Shown: positions 8,379 through 17,388, counted from the first letter of the stretch. The stretch is DNA of 64,000 bases from Alkalihalobacillus sp. LMS39 (GCF_022812285.1 NZ_CP093300.1:4725171-4789170), one strand, 5' to 3'. The notes: generated by a model from the sequence alone, not told the origin. Numbers and translations are program-made.

Positions 8379-9434
8379 ATGGTTAAATGGATAATCGTCG
8401 TGATGATTCCGATTTTATTAATCTTAGGTTATCTATATACAGAAACTTCTGTTAATACTGTAGAAGAGGCAAATATGGTTGAAGAAAAGGTTAAGGATTC
8501 AGAGCCTGAGAAAAATGAAAACTTAGAAGAAGCCGATCAACTTCAAGATAAAATAAAAAATGAAGAAGAGATGGAAGAAGTTGAGAAAAGGGAAGAAGAA
8601 TTATTAGCATCCGCTGTTGAGATGCCAGATTCGATGCTATTTGAAGCATTAGCATTATCAAATTCTGGTGTATCCGTTTATGAAAAAAATGATAAAACAT
8701 CGGTTGTCATTGGAACACTTGATTTTGGAGACCATGTATTTGTTATAGAGCAAACAGAAGGTTGGTTTAAGATATCAACAACTGATTTAGAGGGCTGGGT
8801 ATCTAATACAGAGATGCAAGAAATCCCTTATGACTCGAGTAAAAAACTAGAAGTTAAAAATCCAGATGACGTACTCGTCCTTATAAACAAACAATACCGA
8901 CTTCCTCGAGATTATATACCGAGCAACCTTGTCATTCCTGATATTGCTTTTGTTTATGAAGATAAAGCAGAAAGAAATCATTTACGAGAAGAAGCAGCTA
9001 AAGCATTAGAACAGCTGTTTAAAGATAGTTATAGCAATGGAATTAAGCTCAAAGCACTTTCAGGCTATCGAAGCTTTGCTACCCAAAAACATATTTTTCC
9101 GAACTATGTTTTACGAGAAGGATTCCAATGGGCTAATCAGTTTAGTGCTTTTCCAGGAGAAAGTGAGCACCAAACCGGATTAGCGATGGATGTCACAAGT
9201 GAAAGTGTCGGTTACCAACTCACTCAAGATTTTGGGAAGACGGAAGAAGGAAAATGGGTTGCAGAAAATGCACATAAATACGGATTCATCATTCGCTACC
9301 CAGAAGGCCTAGAGGATATAACAGGATATACGTATGAACCTTGGCACCTTCGCTTCGTAGGCCATAAACATGCCGCAAACATATATGAATTGGACATTAC
9401 ACTTGAAGAGTACATTGAAGAGTATCTGAATTAA
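8379..9434 (+). CDS. SH3-domain D-alanyl-D-alanine carboxypeptidase, VanY/M15B family
   Basis: This 351-residue protein has an N-terminal membrane anchor (residues 4-20) and an acidic Glu-rich linker (about 28-75). An SH3-like domain follows (about 90-150, ending EGWVSNTEM), then an M15B peptidase domain. Zinc and catalytic motifs are complete: SGYRSFATQ, SEHQTGLAMDV (His and Asp ligands) and EPWHLRFVG (Glu base and His ligand). It should trim the terminal D-Ala from peptidoglycan stem peptides outside the membrane. Start ATG follows TGGAGG at good spacing. The acidic linker would suit an alkaline habitat, but that is inference. A strong bidirectional terminator follows. Confidence 0.92.
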   Translation: MVKWIIVVMIPILLILGYLYTETSVNTVEEANMVEEKVKDSEPEKNENLEEADQLQDKIKNEEEMEEVEKREEELLASAVEMPDSMLFEALALSNSGVSVYEKNDKTSVVIGTLDFGDHVFVIEQTEGWFKISTTDLEGWVSNTEMQEIPYDSSKKLEVKNPDDVLVLINKQYRLPRDYIPSNLVIPDIAFVYEDKAERNHLREEAAKALEQLFKDSYSNGIKLKALSGYRSFATQKHIFPNYVLREGFQWANQFSAFPGESEHQTGLAMDVTSESVGYQLTQDFGKTEEGKWVAENAHKYGFIIRYPEGLEDITGYTYEPWHLRFVGHKHAANIYELDITLEEYIEEYLN

Positions 9435-9436
9435 GA

Positions 9437-9483
9437 AAAAGCATCCTTTCCGTTTATAACCGAAAAGGATGCTTTCTTTTTAA
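9437..9483. terminator. Bidirectional hairpin terminator
   Basis: AAAAAGCATCCTTTcCG and its complement CGaAAAGGATGCTTTcTT form a long stem flanked by A and T runs. It serves the carboxypeptidase gene on the plus strand. Confidence 0.85.
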
Positions 9484-9556
9484 GAAAAATTTTGGTATAG
9501 CAATGAAGTTTTGAAAGCTTATTCTAGAAGAGCGAAAAGACGCTCTCGCGTTTTTC
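9483..9556. repeat. R2 repeat copy d, inverted and deleted
   Basis: Read on the minus strand it has GAGCGTCTTTTC joined to GCTCTTCTAGAATAAGC, then CTTTCAAAACTTCATTGC and TATACCAAAATTTTT. The middle of the full element, about 80 bases, is missing. It separates motS from the carboxypeptidase terminator. Confidence 0.8.
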
Positions 9557-9557
9557 T

Positions 9558-10307
9558 TTAAAATGTATTACCGTCATTGTAAGTTGGGTCTAAAATGATA
9601 ATAACAGCACGACGATTACGTTGTAAGTTTTCTGGTGTTGTGTTCGGAACAACGGGTCTTGTTTCTCCATACCCAGTTGCAACAAATCGTTGTGCCTCTA
9701 ACTCATAATTATCTAGTAAATAACGGATTACACTACTAGCTCTTGCTCCTGATAATTCCCAGTTTGATGGGTAACGAAAAGTTGAAATTGGTACCGAATC
9801 TGTATGTCCTTCAACTTTAATCATATTCGGAATCGCTACTAACAATGTCCCTACTTTATTTAAAAATGCTTGTCCTTCTGGTAAAATATCAGCTTCTGCT
9901 GGATTAAACAATGTTCTTTCTTCTAAAACAAGAACAACTCCACGGTCATCCCGAGTAGCTGAAATCACTTCTGTCAGCTCGTTTGTTTCAAGAAACTCTT
10001 GGACTTCTTGCAATAGCTCATCCATTGTTTGGTCATGCTCTGTTTCACCAAACTCTCCTTCAGCGAATGGCTCACGCCGTTCTTCCCCACGGTCGTCTTT
10101 TGGTGATTCAAAGTCAATTGCGGATGGTAAAAAATCTAACACTTGACGTTGTTGAAAGGATTCTGCAATGGCTCTGAACTTCTCTGCATCGACAACCGAC
10201 ATCGAAAAAAGCAAAATGAAAAAGACGAGGATTAGTGTCATTAAATCCGAAAAGGTGACCATCCATTTTGGAGCCCCTTTATCCTCTTGTCGTTGTTTTC
10301 GCTTCAT
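9558..10307 (-). CDS. motS: MotB-family flagellar stator protein, MotS (sodium) type
   Basis: The N-terminus has GAPKWMVTFSDLMTLILVFF, a single membrane helix carrying the ion-binding Asp (Asp21), in the form typical of Bacillus MotS rather than MotB. A plug/linker region follows. The OmpA-like peptidoglycan-binding domain is VEGHTDSVPIS, then NWELSGARA, then GYGETRPV and NRRAVIII. The ATG at 10307 is chosen because GGAGG lies six bases upstream; ATGs further out overlap that site. MotS normally pairs with MotP encoded just upstream, but no motP is present here: an R2 repeat and unrelated genes occupy that side. A SigD-like promoter lies upstream. The ion used is inferred from family resemblance. 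Confidence 0.88.
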   Translation of the reverse strand: MKRKQRQEDKGAPKWMVTFSDLMTLILVFFILLFSMSVVDAEKFRAIAESFQQRQVLDFLPSAIDFESPKDDRGEERREPFAEGEFGETEHDQTMDELLQEVQEFLETNELTEVISATRDDRGVVLVLEERTLFNPAEADILPEGQAFLNKVGTLLVAIPNMIKVEGHTDSVPISTFRYPSNWELSGARASSVIRYLLDNYELEAQRFVATGYGETRPVVPNTTPENLQRNRRAVIIILDPTYNDGNTF

Positions 10308-10370
10308 TGTCATCCTCCTCTCCGTCCCATTACGCATCTATCTCATGAAAAAGTTTATTTTCTTTTGTTT

Positions 10371-10397
10371 ATATCGTCTTTTTCTACTCATTGTTTA
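10371..10397 (-). promoter_or_regulatory. Probable SigD (motility) promoter for motS
   Basis: On the minus strand TAAA is followed after 15 bases by GACGATAT, seven of eight matches to the SigD -10 element GCCGATAT. It lies about 65 bases before the motS start. Confidence 0.7.
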
Positions 10398-10443
10398 ACA
10401 CTATTTATACCGGTAATATTTCCTTGAAGTAAGAAAAACGTTT

Positions 10444-10555
10444 GAGCGTCTTTTCTTTCAAGAGAAGTACGGAACCCTGCCTGCTTTTGACCGTGAACCC
10501 CAAGTGCTCTTCTTGAATAAGCTTTCAAAGCTTCGCTGCTAGCCCAAAATTTTCT
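10444..10555. repeat. R2 repeat copy b, internally deleted
   Basis: This copy matches copy a from GAGCGTC through CCCCAAGTGCTCTTCTTG and then jumps to AATAAGC. It loses the segment between two GCTCTTCTTG direct repeats of the full element, so a direct-repeat deletion is visible. Confidence 0.85.
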
Positions 10556-10563
10556 TATCTTTT

Positions 10564-10606
10564 AAAAGAGGTTGTCCCTTGGTTTCAACCATGAGACAAC
10601 CTCTTT
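10564..10606 (-). terminator. Terminator of the ligase-racemase operon
   Basis: AAAAGAGGTTGTC and GACAACCTCTTTT form a 13-bp stem at the end of the 66-residue gene. This closes the minus-strand run 17.3-10.6 kb. Confidence 0.85.
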
Positions 10607-10806
10607 TACTTCATTCCAATGGAAAGCTTATACCACTGCTTTTCTTCTTCTCGGTAGTCAACCATTTTTTCTACTTCCATCGCAACATACTGTTCTTTTA
10701 TATATCGTGCCTCATCTTGAGTAAGTCTTAATTCCCTAACCATTTTTCCACCAGAAAAAGAGTCATGAATGAACTCCTTTAGATTCGCTATTTCAATTGA
10801 ATTCAT
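10606..10806 (-). CDS. Small hypothetical protein, last gene of ligase-racemase run
   Basis: This 66-residue protein was not recognised. It is hydrophilic and probably helical, with an even mix of Lys/Arg and Glu and no membrane segment or Cys. The start ATG is supported by a near-ideal AGGAGGT seven bases upstream. It begins 21 bases after the racemase gene stop and ends in the operon terminator, which supports its being real and co-expressed. The strong ribosome site suggests good translation. Its role is unknown. Confidence 0.7.
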   Translation of the reverse strand: MNSIEIANLKEFIHDSFSGGKMVRELRLTQDEARYIKEQYVAMEVEKMVDYREEEKQWYKLSIGMK

Positions 10807-10827
10807 GTCATACCTCCTGTTCTGGCT

Positions 10828-11556
10828 TCACTTTGATATCGGCTTTATTTTTGATTGTTTTCCTGAATAACGAATCGAACGGTCCACAAGAATATCCATT
10901 GCATCCACACAGTCCTTCATAATCTCCTCGCTTAACTCAATACAAGAAAACTCCGTACAAGCTAAAATAACACAATGACATCCTTCATTTTGATGAAGGT
11001 GATGAATTATGGCCTCTGTTTCAGTAGAATCTACATTTAACTTACTTTTTACATTCGTGTAAATAATACTCATGACATTATCTTGCATCGCTTCATCTGG
11101 AACGACTAACTCCATTCCATATTTTTCACAGGCTTTTTTATAAGTGCCGCTTCGTATTGTGCCGTTTGTCGCTAAAATCCCTACTTTACTTCCTTTTCCA
11201 TATTTCCTTTGGATTTCTTGAATTGTTTCATCGACCATATTAATAATCGGGATTGTTGTTTTTGTTTGAAGCTCGTCAATAAAGTAATGGGCCGTATTAC
11301 ATGGTATTGCAATATGAGACACTTCAGCTTTTTCCAATAAATGAATGTCTTTCATTAATAGCTCAACAAACGGAGTAGATTGGTTTTCTAATATGACATT
11401 CGTTCGGTCTGGTAATGAAGCATGATTTAGGATTATCATATCAATATGATCTTGGTCATTGTTGGCAACTGTATTATCTACAATTTTTTCAAAGAAAACC
11501 GATGTTGCCTTAGGTCCCATCCCACCTATCACACCTAAGCTTTTTTGTTTCATCAT
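10828..11556 (-). CDS. Aspartate/glutamate racemase family protein
   Basis: This 242-residue PLP-independent racemase has both catalytic cysteines: Cys86 in IPCNTAHYF and Cys200 in LACTEFS. The N-terminal LGVIGGMGPKAT loop is typical of the aspartate racemase (RacD/RacX) branch rather than the essential MurI branch. The likely product is D-aspartate or D-glutamate, though some RacX-type enzymes act on other amino acids. It sits 27 bases after the C39-like peptidase gene and before the small gene, all on the minus strand. In this setting it would supply a D-amino acid to the ligases encoded upstream. The exact substrate is inference. Confidence 0.88.
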   Translation of the reverse strand: MMKQKSLGVIGGMGPKATSVFFEKIVDNTVANNDQDHIDMIILNHASLPDRTNVILENQSTPFVELLMKDIHLLEKAEVSHIAIPCNTAHYFIDELQTKTTIPIINMVDETIQEIQRKYGKGSKVGILATNGTIRSGTYKKACEKYGMELVVPDEAMQDNVMSIIYTNVKSKLNVDSTETEAIIHHLHQNEGCHCVILACTEFSCIELSEEIMKDCVDAMDILVDRSIRYSGKQSKIKPISK

Positions 11557-11583
11557 ATAACCTACTTTATCTCAAATTAATGA

Positions 11584-12657
11584 TTATTCATCTTCAACTA
11601 AAATCATAGCATGACTACCTAACGCATCATAACTAGTAAAATAATTCTCTGCACTATACACCATTTGACCTTTTAATGGGTCCATTACATGTACCTTATC
11701 TTCTCCAATAAAACCATTTAATACTGTCGCATGTAAATTAACTGGTGCTTCAAAAAATTCTTCTGTTTCATGGAAATACCAAGAATACGTCACTCTTGGA
11801 GCATCTAACTCTAATGTCATCCACGTGACGACAGGAATCCCTTGTTTCAAATATTCAAGAAGCTCTTCTCTTGTACTCCCACTTACATCAACCGCTTTAT
11901 GACTGCTTTCCACAGTACTCATAAAATCTTCTGCAGCTTGTAAAATTGGTGGGGCATAAACGAAAAACCCTGATCTGTCTCTCGGCTCACCCGCATAGGC
12001 TTCATACGGATTAGCACCATATAACTTATTATTCTGTCTAGCAAATGGTTGTTTCGGTAAAAAGTCATCAGCCATCGTTGTTTTTGACACATCATAACCA
12101 TAATAATTTAAGACAGCTGTTAAAGAAACAATTTCACAACCATTTGGTAGTTCAGGATTTTGCATGAGTGTGGCTACAGGAATATGAGATTCTGTAATTT
12201 CAACGCTCCCATCTGTATACTGTACATCTTTAACGTAATCTAGAAGCTCATTCTCAATTTTGAGCTCATAATCTTCTTCCAAATCAATGATAACTTCCTC
12301 ATCATGTAATTGATAAGGATGGGCAACAGAGCGCTGGATTACTTGATACGTTTTCCCAAAGGGAATCGGTTTCGAAGTTCCTATCCCGTTATCATCTGTT
12401 ACGATAAGAGCTACTTCTTCATCTGTACTTTCATTCACAACCACATACTCCGCAGCTCGAACTGGTTCCTGCATCACATCGACATTTTCAATTGTAATTG
12501 TTCCTTGTTTTGTTTTCTTGATCAATTGACTAGCTGCTTCGAACACACTATGGTCTTTCATATAGTCTCTACTATTTTGAAGAACTTCCTGATTGAACAT
12601 ACCGACAGCGACAACAAGAAGCAGTAGCAACATTAACACGGTGACTATTTTTTTCAT
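11584..12657 (-). CDS. Exported C39-like cysteine peptidase
   Basis: This 357-residue protein has an N-terminal signal or anchor (residues 1-20), then about 140 residues without clear similarity. The C-terminal domain is of the Peptidase_C39_2 type. Catalytic residues are visible as Cys174 in LPNGCEIVSLTAVLNYYG, His309 in LHATVLNGF and Asp326 in VMDPLKGQ. It probably acts outside the membrane. The ribosome site GGAGGG precedes the ATG. It lies between the asparagine-synthase-like gene and the racemase gene in one tight run, so it may process a peptide or wall product made by that pathway. It is not fused to an ABC transporter, unlike bacteriocin-exporting C39 proteins. Substrate unknown. Confidence 0.85.
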   Translation of the reverse strand: MKKIVTVLMLLLLLVVAVGMFNQEVLQNSRDYMKDHSVFEAASQLIKKTKQGTITIENVDVMQEPVRAAEYVVVNESTDEEVALIVTDDNGIGTSKPIPFGKTYQVIQRSVAHPYQLHDEEVIIDLEEDYELKIENELLDYVKDVQYTDGSVEITESHIPVATLMQNPELPNGCEIVSLTAVLNYYGYDVSKTTMADDFLPKQPFARQNNKLYGANPYEAYAGEPRDRSGFFVYAPPILQAAEDFMSTVESSHKAVDVSGSTREELLEYLKQGIPVVTWMTLELDAPRVTYSWYFHETEEFFEAPVNLHATVLNGFIGEDKVHVMDPLKGQMVYSAENYFTSYDALGSHAMILVEDE

Positions 12658-12725
12658 CTAGTATATCCCTCCTATTTAGATATAAAGCACCCTCATAAAA
12701 GGGAAAACGTCTACGGTTTCTTACT

Positions 12726-14570
12726 TTATAACTCTTTAAAAAACTTTTTATACCATACTAAAAATACATACACAGTCCAAATATATCTGGCATAATTATG
12801 TTTTTCTTCGAAATGCTCATTTAAATAACGCATAAGTTCTTCTACATTAAAAAACTCATGTGCTTCTTCTGATTGAAACACTTCTTTTACTAGATTATAA
12901 TACTTTTCTTCCCTGATCCAGTAACGGAACGGTACTGGAAACCCAACTTTTTCCCGATTCGCCCATTCTTCAGGTAACACTTCATTGGAAGCTTCTCTAA
13001 GTGCAAACTTTGTATTTGTTTCATTCACTCGTAAAGGAGCCGGGATATGGGACGCCATTTCCATGACTTGTTTATCTAAAAACGGAACACGAAGTTCAAT
13101 CGAATGAGCCATACTCATTTTGTCAGCTTTAAGCAAAATATCGCCTGGTAACCATAGTTTCATATCAATATACTGCATTTTTGTTAAGTCATCTTTATCT
13201 TTCACTTTGTCATAATATTCTTTCGTGATGCTTTCAATGGATGGCGCATTTTGATAATCTTCTTTTAATACAGCTAGGGCATCTTGTTCCTCGAACACTT
13301 TCGCTTGTCCAATAAATTGCTCTTCTACTTTAAGACCGCCTTTAACGAGAAAAGATGTAATACGGTTTTCAGGAAGCTTTTTGCTAATTGAAGAAAGCGA
13401 CCGACGAATACCAAATGGAATCTTTTTGTACTTCTCCATCTTTGGAGAATTTTGATACCATACATACCCACCGAAAATTTCATCCGCCCCTTCGCCTGAT
13501 AATACAACCGTTACATGCTTTCTAGCAAGCTCTGATAAAAAATATAGTGGAACAGATGATAGATTCGATTGAGGCTCATCCATATGATATTGAATGGTTG
13601 GAACTTTTTCAAAAAACTCATCGGCATCAACCATTTTTTTATTATTTTCAATTTCTAATATATCAGACAATCGCTCCGCTAAATTTGTTTCATTAAAAAT
13701 CCCTTCATGGTCTTTAAAGCCGACAGAAAAGGTTTTATTCGGCATGAGCAACGCGGTGATATAACTAGAATCTACACCACCAGATAAGAATGATCCTACT
13801 TTCACATCACTAATTTTATGGTATTCAACCGACTCTTTTAACGTCGCTTTAATTTCTTTAATATAATGGTCTAAACTATTTTCTTTTTCATCAAAAGAAA
13901 TATCCCAGTATGGTTTAATTTCCATACTTCCCTTTTTGTAAATCATATAATGGCCAGGCTTTAGCTTAAAGACACCTTTAAAAAACGTTTCATCTAAAAC
14001 CGAGTATTGAAACGTTAAATACGGCTTGAGTGCATTTTTGTTTAATTCCTTTTTAAAGGCAGGCTGATGGAGAAATGATTTAATTTCTGAACCAAAAAGA
14101 AGGGAGCCATCTGTCGTGTTTTGCGTATAGTATAATGGCTTAATCCCTACAAAATCTCGAGCCATAAACAATGTTTCTTCCTTTGTGTCCCAAATCGCAA
14201 AGGCAAACATTCCACGGACTTTTTGCAGTAAGTCTACACCATATTCTTCATATCCATGGATGATGACTTCACTATCACTATGGCTTTGAAAAGAGTGGCC
14301 TTTTTCAATTAAATCTTCTCGTAATTCTTGGTAATTATAAATTTCACCGTTAAATACAAGGACATACCGCTTATCTTCATTAAACATCGGCTGACTTGCC
14401 TCTTCTGATAAATCAATGATCATTAATCTTCTAAAACCAAATGTCACATCCTGATCTGAATAAACCCCACCACTATCAGGTCCTCTATGGATGATCGCAT
14501 TCATCATTTTCTCGATCGTTTCCGTTTTGTTCTCAACTGTACTATGAGCAAACCCTACAAACCCACACAT
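12726..14570 (-). CDS. Glutamine-dependent asparagine synthase family amidotransferase
   Basis: The 614-residue protein has both domains. The N-terminal glutaminase starts MCGFVGFAH, so Cys2 is the nucleophile after Met removal, with RGPDSGG, NGEIYNY and SDSEVIIHGYEEYG. The C-terminal synthetase domain has the ATP pyrophosphate loop SFLSGGVDSSYITALL and the later GEGADEIFGGY. The family amidates aspartate, and also carboxyl groups in the cell wall: B. subtilis AsnB amidates meso-diaminopimelate and lactococcal AsnH amidates D-Asp. Its place between a MurE-like ligase and a peptidase and racemase favours a wall or peptide substrate over free Asp. AAAGGTGA precedes the ATG. Specificity is inferred from context only. 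Confidence 0.9.
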   Translation of the reverse strand: MCGFVGFAHSTVENKTETIEKMMNAIIHRGPDSGGVYSDQDVTFGFRRLMIIDLSEEASQPMFNEDKRYVLVFNGEIYNYQELREDLIEKGHSFQSHSDSEVIIHGYEEYGVDLLQKVRGMFAFAIWDTKEETLFMARDFVGIKPLYYTQNTTDGSLLFGSEIKSFLHQPAFKKELNKNALKPYLTFQYSVLDETFFKGVFKLKPGHYMIYKKGSMEIKPYWDISFDEKENSLDHYIKEIKATLKESVEYHKISDVKVGSFLSGGVDSSYITALLMPNKTFSVGFKDHEGIFNETNLAERLSDILEIENNKKMVDADEFFEKVPTIQYHMDEPQSNLSSVPLYFLSELARKHVTVVLSGEGADEIFGGYVWYQNSPKMEKYKKIPFGIRRSLSSISKKLPENRITSFLVKGGLKVEEQFIGQAKVFEEQDALAVLKEDYQNAPSIESITKEYYDKVKDKDDLTKMQYIDMKLWLPGDILLKADKMSMAHSIELRVPFLDKQVMEMASHIPAPLRVNETNTKFALREASNEVLPEEWANREKVGFPVPFRYWIREEKYYNLVKEVFQSEEAHEFFNVEELMRYLNEHFEEKHNYARYIWTVYVFLVWYKKFFKEL

Positions 14571-14623
14571 GTGCTATCACCTTTCATTATGAATCAATCA
14601 TCATTTATTGTTAACGCTTTTTG

Positions 14624-16147
14624 TTATGTTGTATAAGAGAGAGAAGTGGATTGCGGATCTTCAGGATTTTGTTTATTCATTTGGTGCAACATGATTTCCG
14701 CACCATGATCCATACCTTGACATCCAGCTAACAGAACTAAATCTCCTTGCCCTGCTTTTGTAAGGGCATAAGCCGTTGCATCTGGTAGTTCTTCAAGTAA
14801 GGTTACATTGATGTTTGCCTGAAACATAACATCCATAAACACATTAACTTCCTCATCTGTCACTTTATCTTTATCCGTTACGTGAGACACACTTTTTGTA
14901 GCAATAATTTCTTTTAAGTTTAATTTTTTCGCCCATTCGACAATCGCTTCTGCATTTTCTTTGTTCACTGTCGGTCCTCGTTCTCCACGAATGGCATATA
15001 CAAGATGCAATTGATCAAAATCCATATATTTTAACGTTTGTAATGTCACATTGATATTTCCTGGATTGGCAAAATGGTCATCAATAATTTTAAATTCTTT
15101 TTCGTACACAAATTCAAAACGTCTCTCTACTCCACCAAATTCCTTCATTGTTTCTTGAATCGTTTGAATCGACACTCCAGATAGGAGAGCAACGGTAATC
15201 GCCACCATTGAATTATAAACAGAATGTAGCCCAGGTACCGAAAGTTCAACCGTAAACTCACAAGGAGAAAACTCTTGATGATCATAAGAAAATGGCTTCT
15301 TAATCTCATAGGTGAATTTTGCTCGTCCTGTCGTTAAATCTAAATTTTTACAATGAATATATCCTGTTGACTGTTCAAGACCAAATGTAATAACAGATGC
15401 TTTTGTTTTGTCGGCTAACGACGCTGAATATGGACAATCTAAATTCAGAATAGCTATACTTTTTTCACTTGCTTCTGTAATTAAACTTGATTTTGCTTCA
15501 AAGTATTTTTCAAACGTTCCATGGGAATCAATGTGTTCGCGGCTAATGTTATTGAAGGCGACTATATCATAGTCCACTTTTTCAACACGGTAGGTTTCTA
15601 ATGCAGCAGATGATACTTCCATACTTACATGGCTGACAGCTTTGTCATGCATTTGTTTTAAATAAAATTGTAAATCAAGAGATTCAGGTGTTGTTAATTC
15701 TGAAGGAATAGATGTATCGTCAATCTTTATGGAAACCGTACCAATTAACCCTGTTTTATAGCCATGGTTCTCTAACATGGCATTTGTCATATACGTCGTT
15801 GTTGTTTTCCCATTTGTTGCGGTTATACCAATCATTTTCATTTTTTCAGATGGATTTCCGTAGAATGCTGCTCCTAATTGAGCTAACGCAATCCGGCTAT
15901 TCTCTACTAAAAACTGAGGAATATCCACATCATCTTGAAATTCTTCGACAATGGCAGCCACCGCACCATTGCTTACTGCATTCGGCAAAAATTTATGTCC
16001 ATCTGTTTTATATCCTCGTATACATACAAAAAGCTGACCTTTCTCCACTTTTTTTGAGTGATAGGAGATTCCTGTAATGTCAATGTCTTGTTCAGTTTTT
16101 GCCTCTTGTATGGCTGTAGCTTGTAACAATTGTTGTAATGAAACCAT
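14624..16147 (-). CDS. MurE-like Mur ligase, specificity unknown
   Basis: The 507-residue protein has three Mur ligase domains. The N-terminal UDP-substrate domain is seen as SYHSKKVEKGQLFVCIRGYKTDGHKF without its ends. The ATP-binding domain has the P-loop ATNGKTTT (110-117), MEVSSAALE and the carbamoyl-lysine site Lys219 in YFEAKSSL. The C-terminal domain has GGVERRFEF, IDDHFANPGN and RGERGPTVNKENA. The DNPR signature that MurE uses to bind meso-diaminopimelate is not seen, so the added residue is probably different. It is therefore unlikely to be the housekeeping MurE. It is 18 bases after the ATP-grasp gene stop and 53 before the amidotransferase gene, with ribosome site AAAGGGG. Confidence 0.87.
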   Translation of the reverse strand: MVSLQQLLQATAIQEAKTEQDIDITGISYHSKKVEKGQLFVCIRGYKTDGHKFLPNAVSNGAVAAIVEEFQDDVDIPQFLVENSRIALAQLGAAFYGNPSEKMKMIGITATNGKTTTTYMTNAMLENHGYKTGLIGTVSIKIDDTSIPSELTTPESLDLQFYLKQMHDKAVSHVSMEVSSAALETYRVEKVDYDIVAFNNISREHIDSHGTFEKYFEAKSSLITEASEKSIAILNLDCPYSASLADKTKASVITFGLEQSTGYIHCKNLDLTTGRAKFTYEIKKPFSYDHQEFSPCEFTVELSVPGLHSVYNSMVAITVALLSGVSIQTIQETMKEFGGVERRFEFVYEKEFKIIDDHFANPGNINVTLQTLKYMDFDQLHLVYAIRGERGPTVNKENAEAIVEWAKKLNLKEIIATKSVSHVTDKDKVTDEEVNVFMDVMFQANINVTLLEELPDATAYALTKAGQGDLVLLAGCQGMDHGAEIMLHQMNKQNPEDPQSTSLSYTT

Positions 16148-16165
16148 CGGATACGCCCCTTTCTA

Positions 16166-17347
16166 CTATTTGTTTCGTCTTCCTAGAATTTTTCCTACTA
16201 AATTCTTCGTAAATGAGAAGGCTGGTTGAGGGTCTCTCCAATCCCAAATTGCATAGACCTTCCGTTTAAAAAACGATGTGATTACTTGTCCAATTGTAAG
16301 CTGTCCTGTTTTCACATAATCTCTAATAGCAAGTAAATCTTCAAACGCATACCAAAAGACGCGATTTGTATTATAATCGATAGCTTTTGGAGGAAGAGGT
16401 GAGCCTGTTAATTCCATATAGGTAATATATGGAACATTCATCCCGATCTTATATAATAAATGATTAAAGTTTGTAATTCTAGCATTAATTTCGATTAAAT
16501 AAAACTGACCTGTTTCAGCGTCTTTTTTAAATTCAATTTCAGCAAACCCTTTAAAACCAATCGCTTCTAGAAAAGAAGCCCCGATTTCATATAATTCAGG
16601 TATATGCTTTTGTCCTGTATACACAGAAGCACCGAAGTTAATCGGATACTGGCGATATTTCTGGCAAGTTGTCCAATGTGTCACTTTTCCGTCTTGATTT
16701 AAATACGCATCAAACGTATGCATATGGTCGTCAAATCCAGGAATGATTCTTTGAACAATAACTTCCAAATTCGCATCTTTTGCTTTTTGAATGGCTTCTT
16801 CTAGTTCTTCTCGACTATGAACCTTAAAAAGTTTTTTTCTAAATTTAGCTACAAAAGAAGGCGAATCCGTTGGTTTCACAATACAAGGATATTTTAATAT
16901 CGTTTCTATTTTTTCAATAAAATTATCTTCGTGTAACCGAACTGTTTCAGGTACAGCAAGTCCTTTTTCCATGGCTAGCTGATGTAATCTTTCTTTATTC
17001 ATAACGTTTGTATATAATCCTTGTTCTGTTTGAGGAATATAATAATATTCTTTCATTTCTTCCAAATGAGCATCGATTACTTCGACATATGAGTCATGAC
17101 ATGGAATAAGAACAGGTTTTAGACTTTGTTTTGTTGCATAATCTTTTAAAAACTGAATAAAGCCTTCCGGGTCCTCTTTATAATGAGGAGATAAAAGCTT
17201 CTCAGAGCAGTATTTAGATTCCGCACCATACCTTTCTTGTTCAGAATAGTCAACAGCCACAGTATGAATGCCGTGAACTCCCAAACAACGAATTGTGCTT
17301 AATCCTATATAATAGTTACTTCCTAATATTACTGCTTTATTACCCAT
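16166..17347 (-). CDS. ATP-grasp carboxylate-amine ligase, D-aspartate-ligase-like (COG3919 type)
   Basis: This 393-residue ligase is first in the minus-strand run. The N-terminal domain, GNKAVILGSNYYIGLSTIRCLG followed by PVLIPCHDSYVEVID, matches the pre-ATP-grasp domain of COG3919 carboligases, the group that includes enterococcal D-aspartate ligase. The ATP-grasp core shows YPCIVKPTDS, EVIVQRIIPG and the metal-binding EIEF...YLIEINARITN. It should join an activated carboxylate to an amine using ATP. The ATG at 17347 has AGAGGTGA seven bases upstream; a longer frame reading upstream has no ribosome site. A possible promoter lies at 17389-17417. The substrates are not known. Confidence 0.87.
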   Translation of the reverse strand: MGNKAVILGSNYYIGLSTIRCLGVHGIHTVAVDYSEQERYGAESKYCSEKLLSPHYKEDPEGFIQFLKDYATKQSLKPVLIPCHDSYVEVIDAHLEEMKEYYYIPQTEQGLYTNVMNKERLHQLAMEKGLAVPETVRLHEDNFIEKIETILKYPCIVKPTDSPSFVAKFRKKLFKVHSREELEEAIQKAKDANLEVIVQRIIPGFDDHMHTFDAYLNQDGKVTHWTTCQKYRQYPINFGASVYTGQKHIPELYEIGASFLEAIGFKGFAEIEFKKDAETGQFYLIEINARITNFNHLLYKIGMNVPYITYMELTGSPLPPKAIDYNTNRVFWYAFEDLLAIRDYVKTGQLTIGQVITSFFKRKVYAIWDWRDPQPAFSFTKNLVGKILGRRNK

Positions 17348-17388
17348 GCTTTCACCTCTTATATAACTTGACCCTCGGTATGCACCGA

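Noticed and set aside
12726-14570. Asparagine-synthase gene as lasso cyclase for the peptide at 47.7 kb
   Set aside because: It has an intact N-terminal glutaminase domain with Cys2, is 33 kb away and lies in a wall-type gene run.
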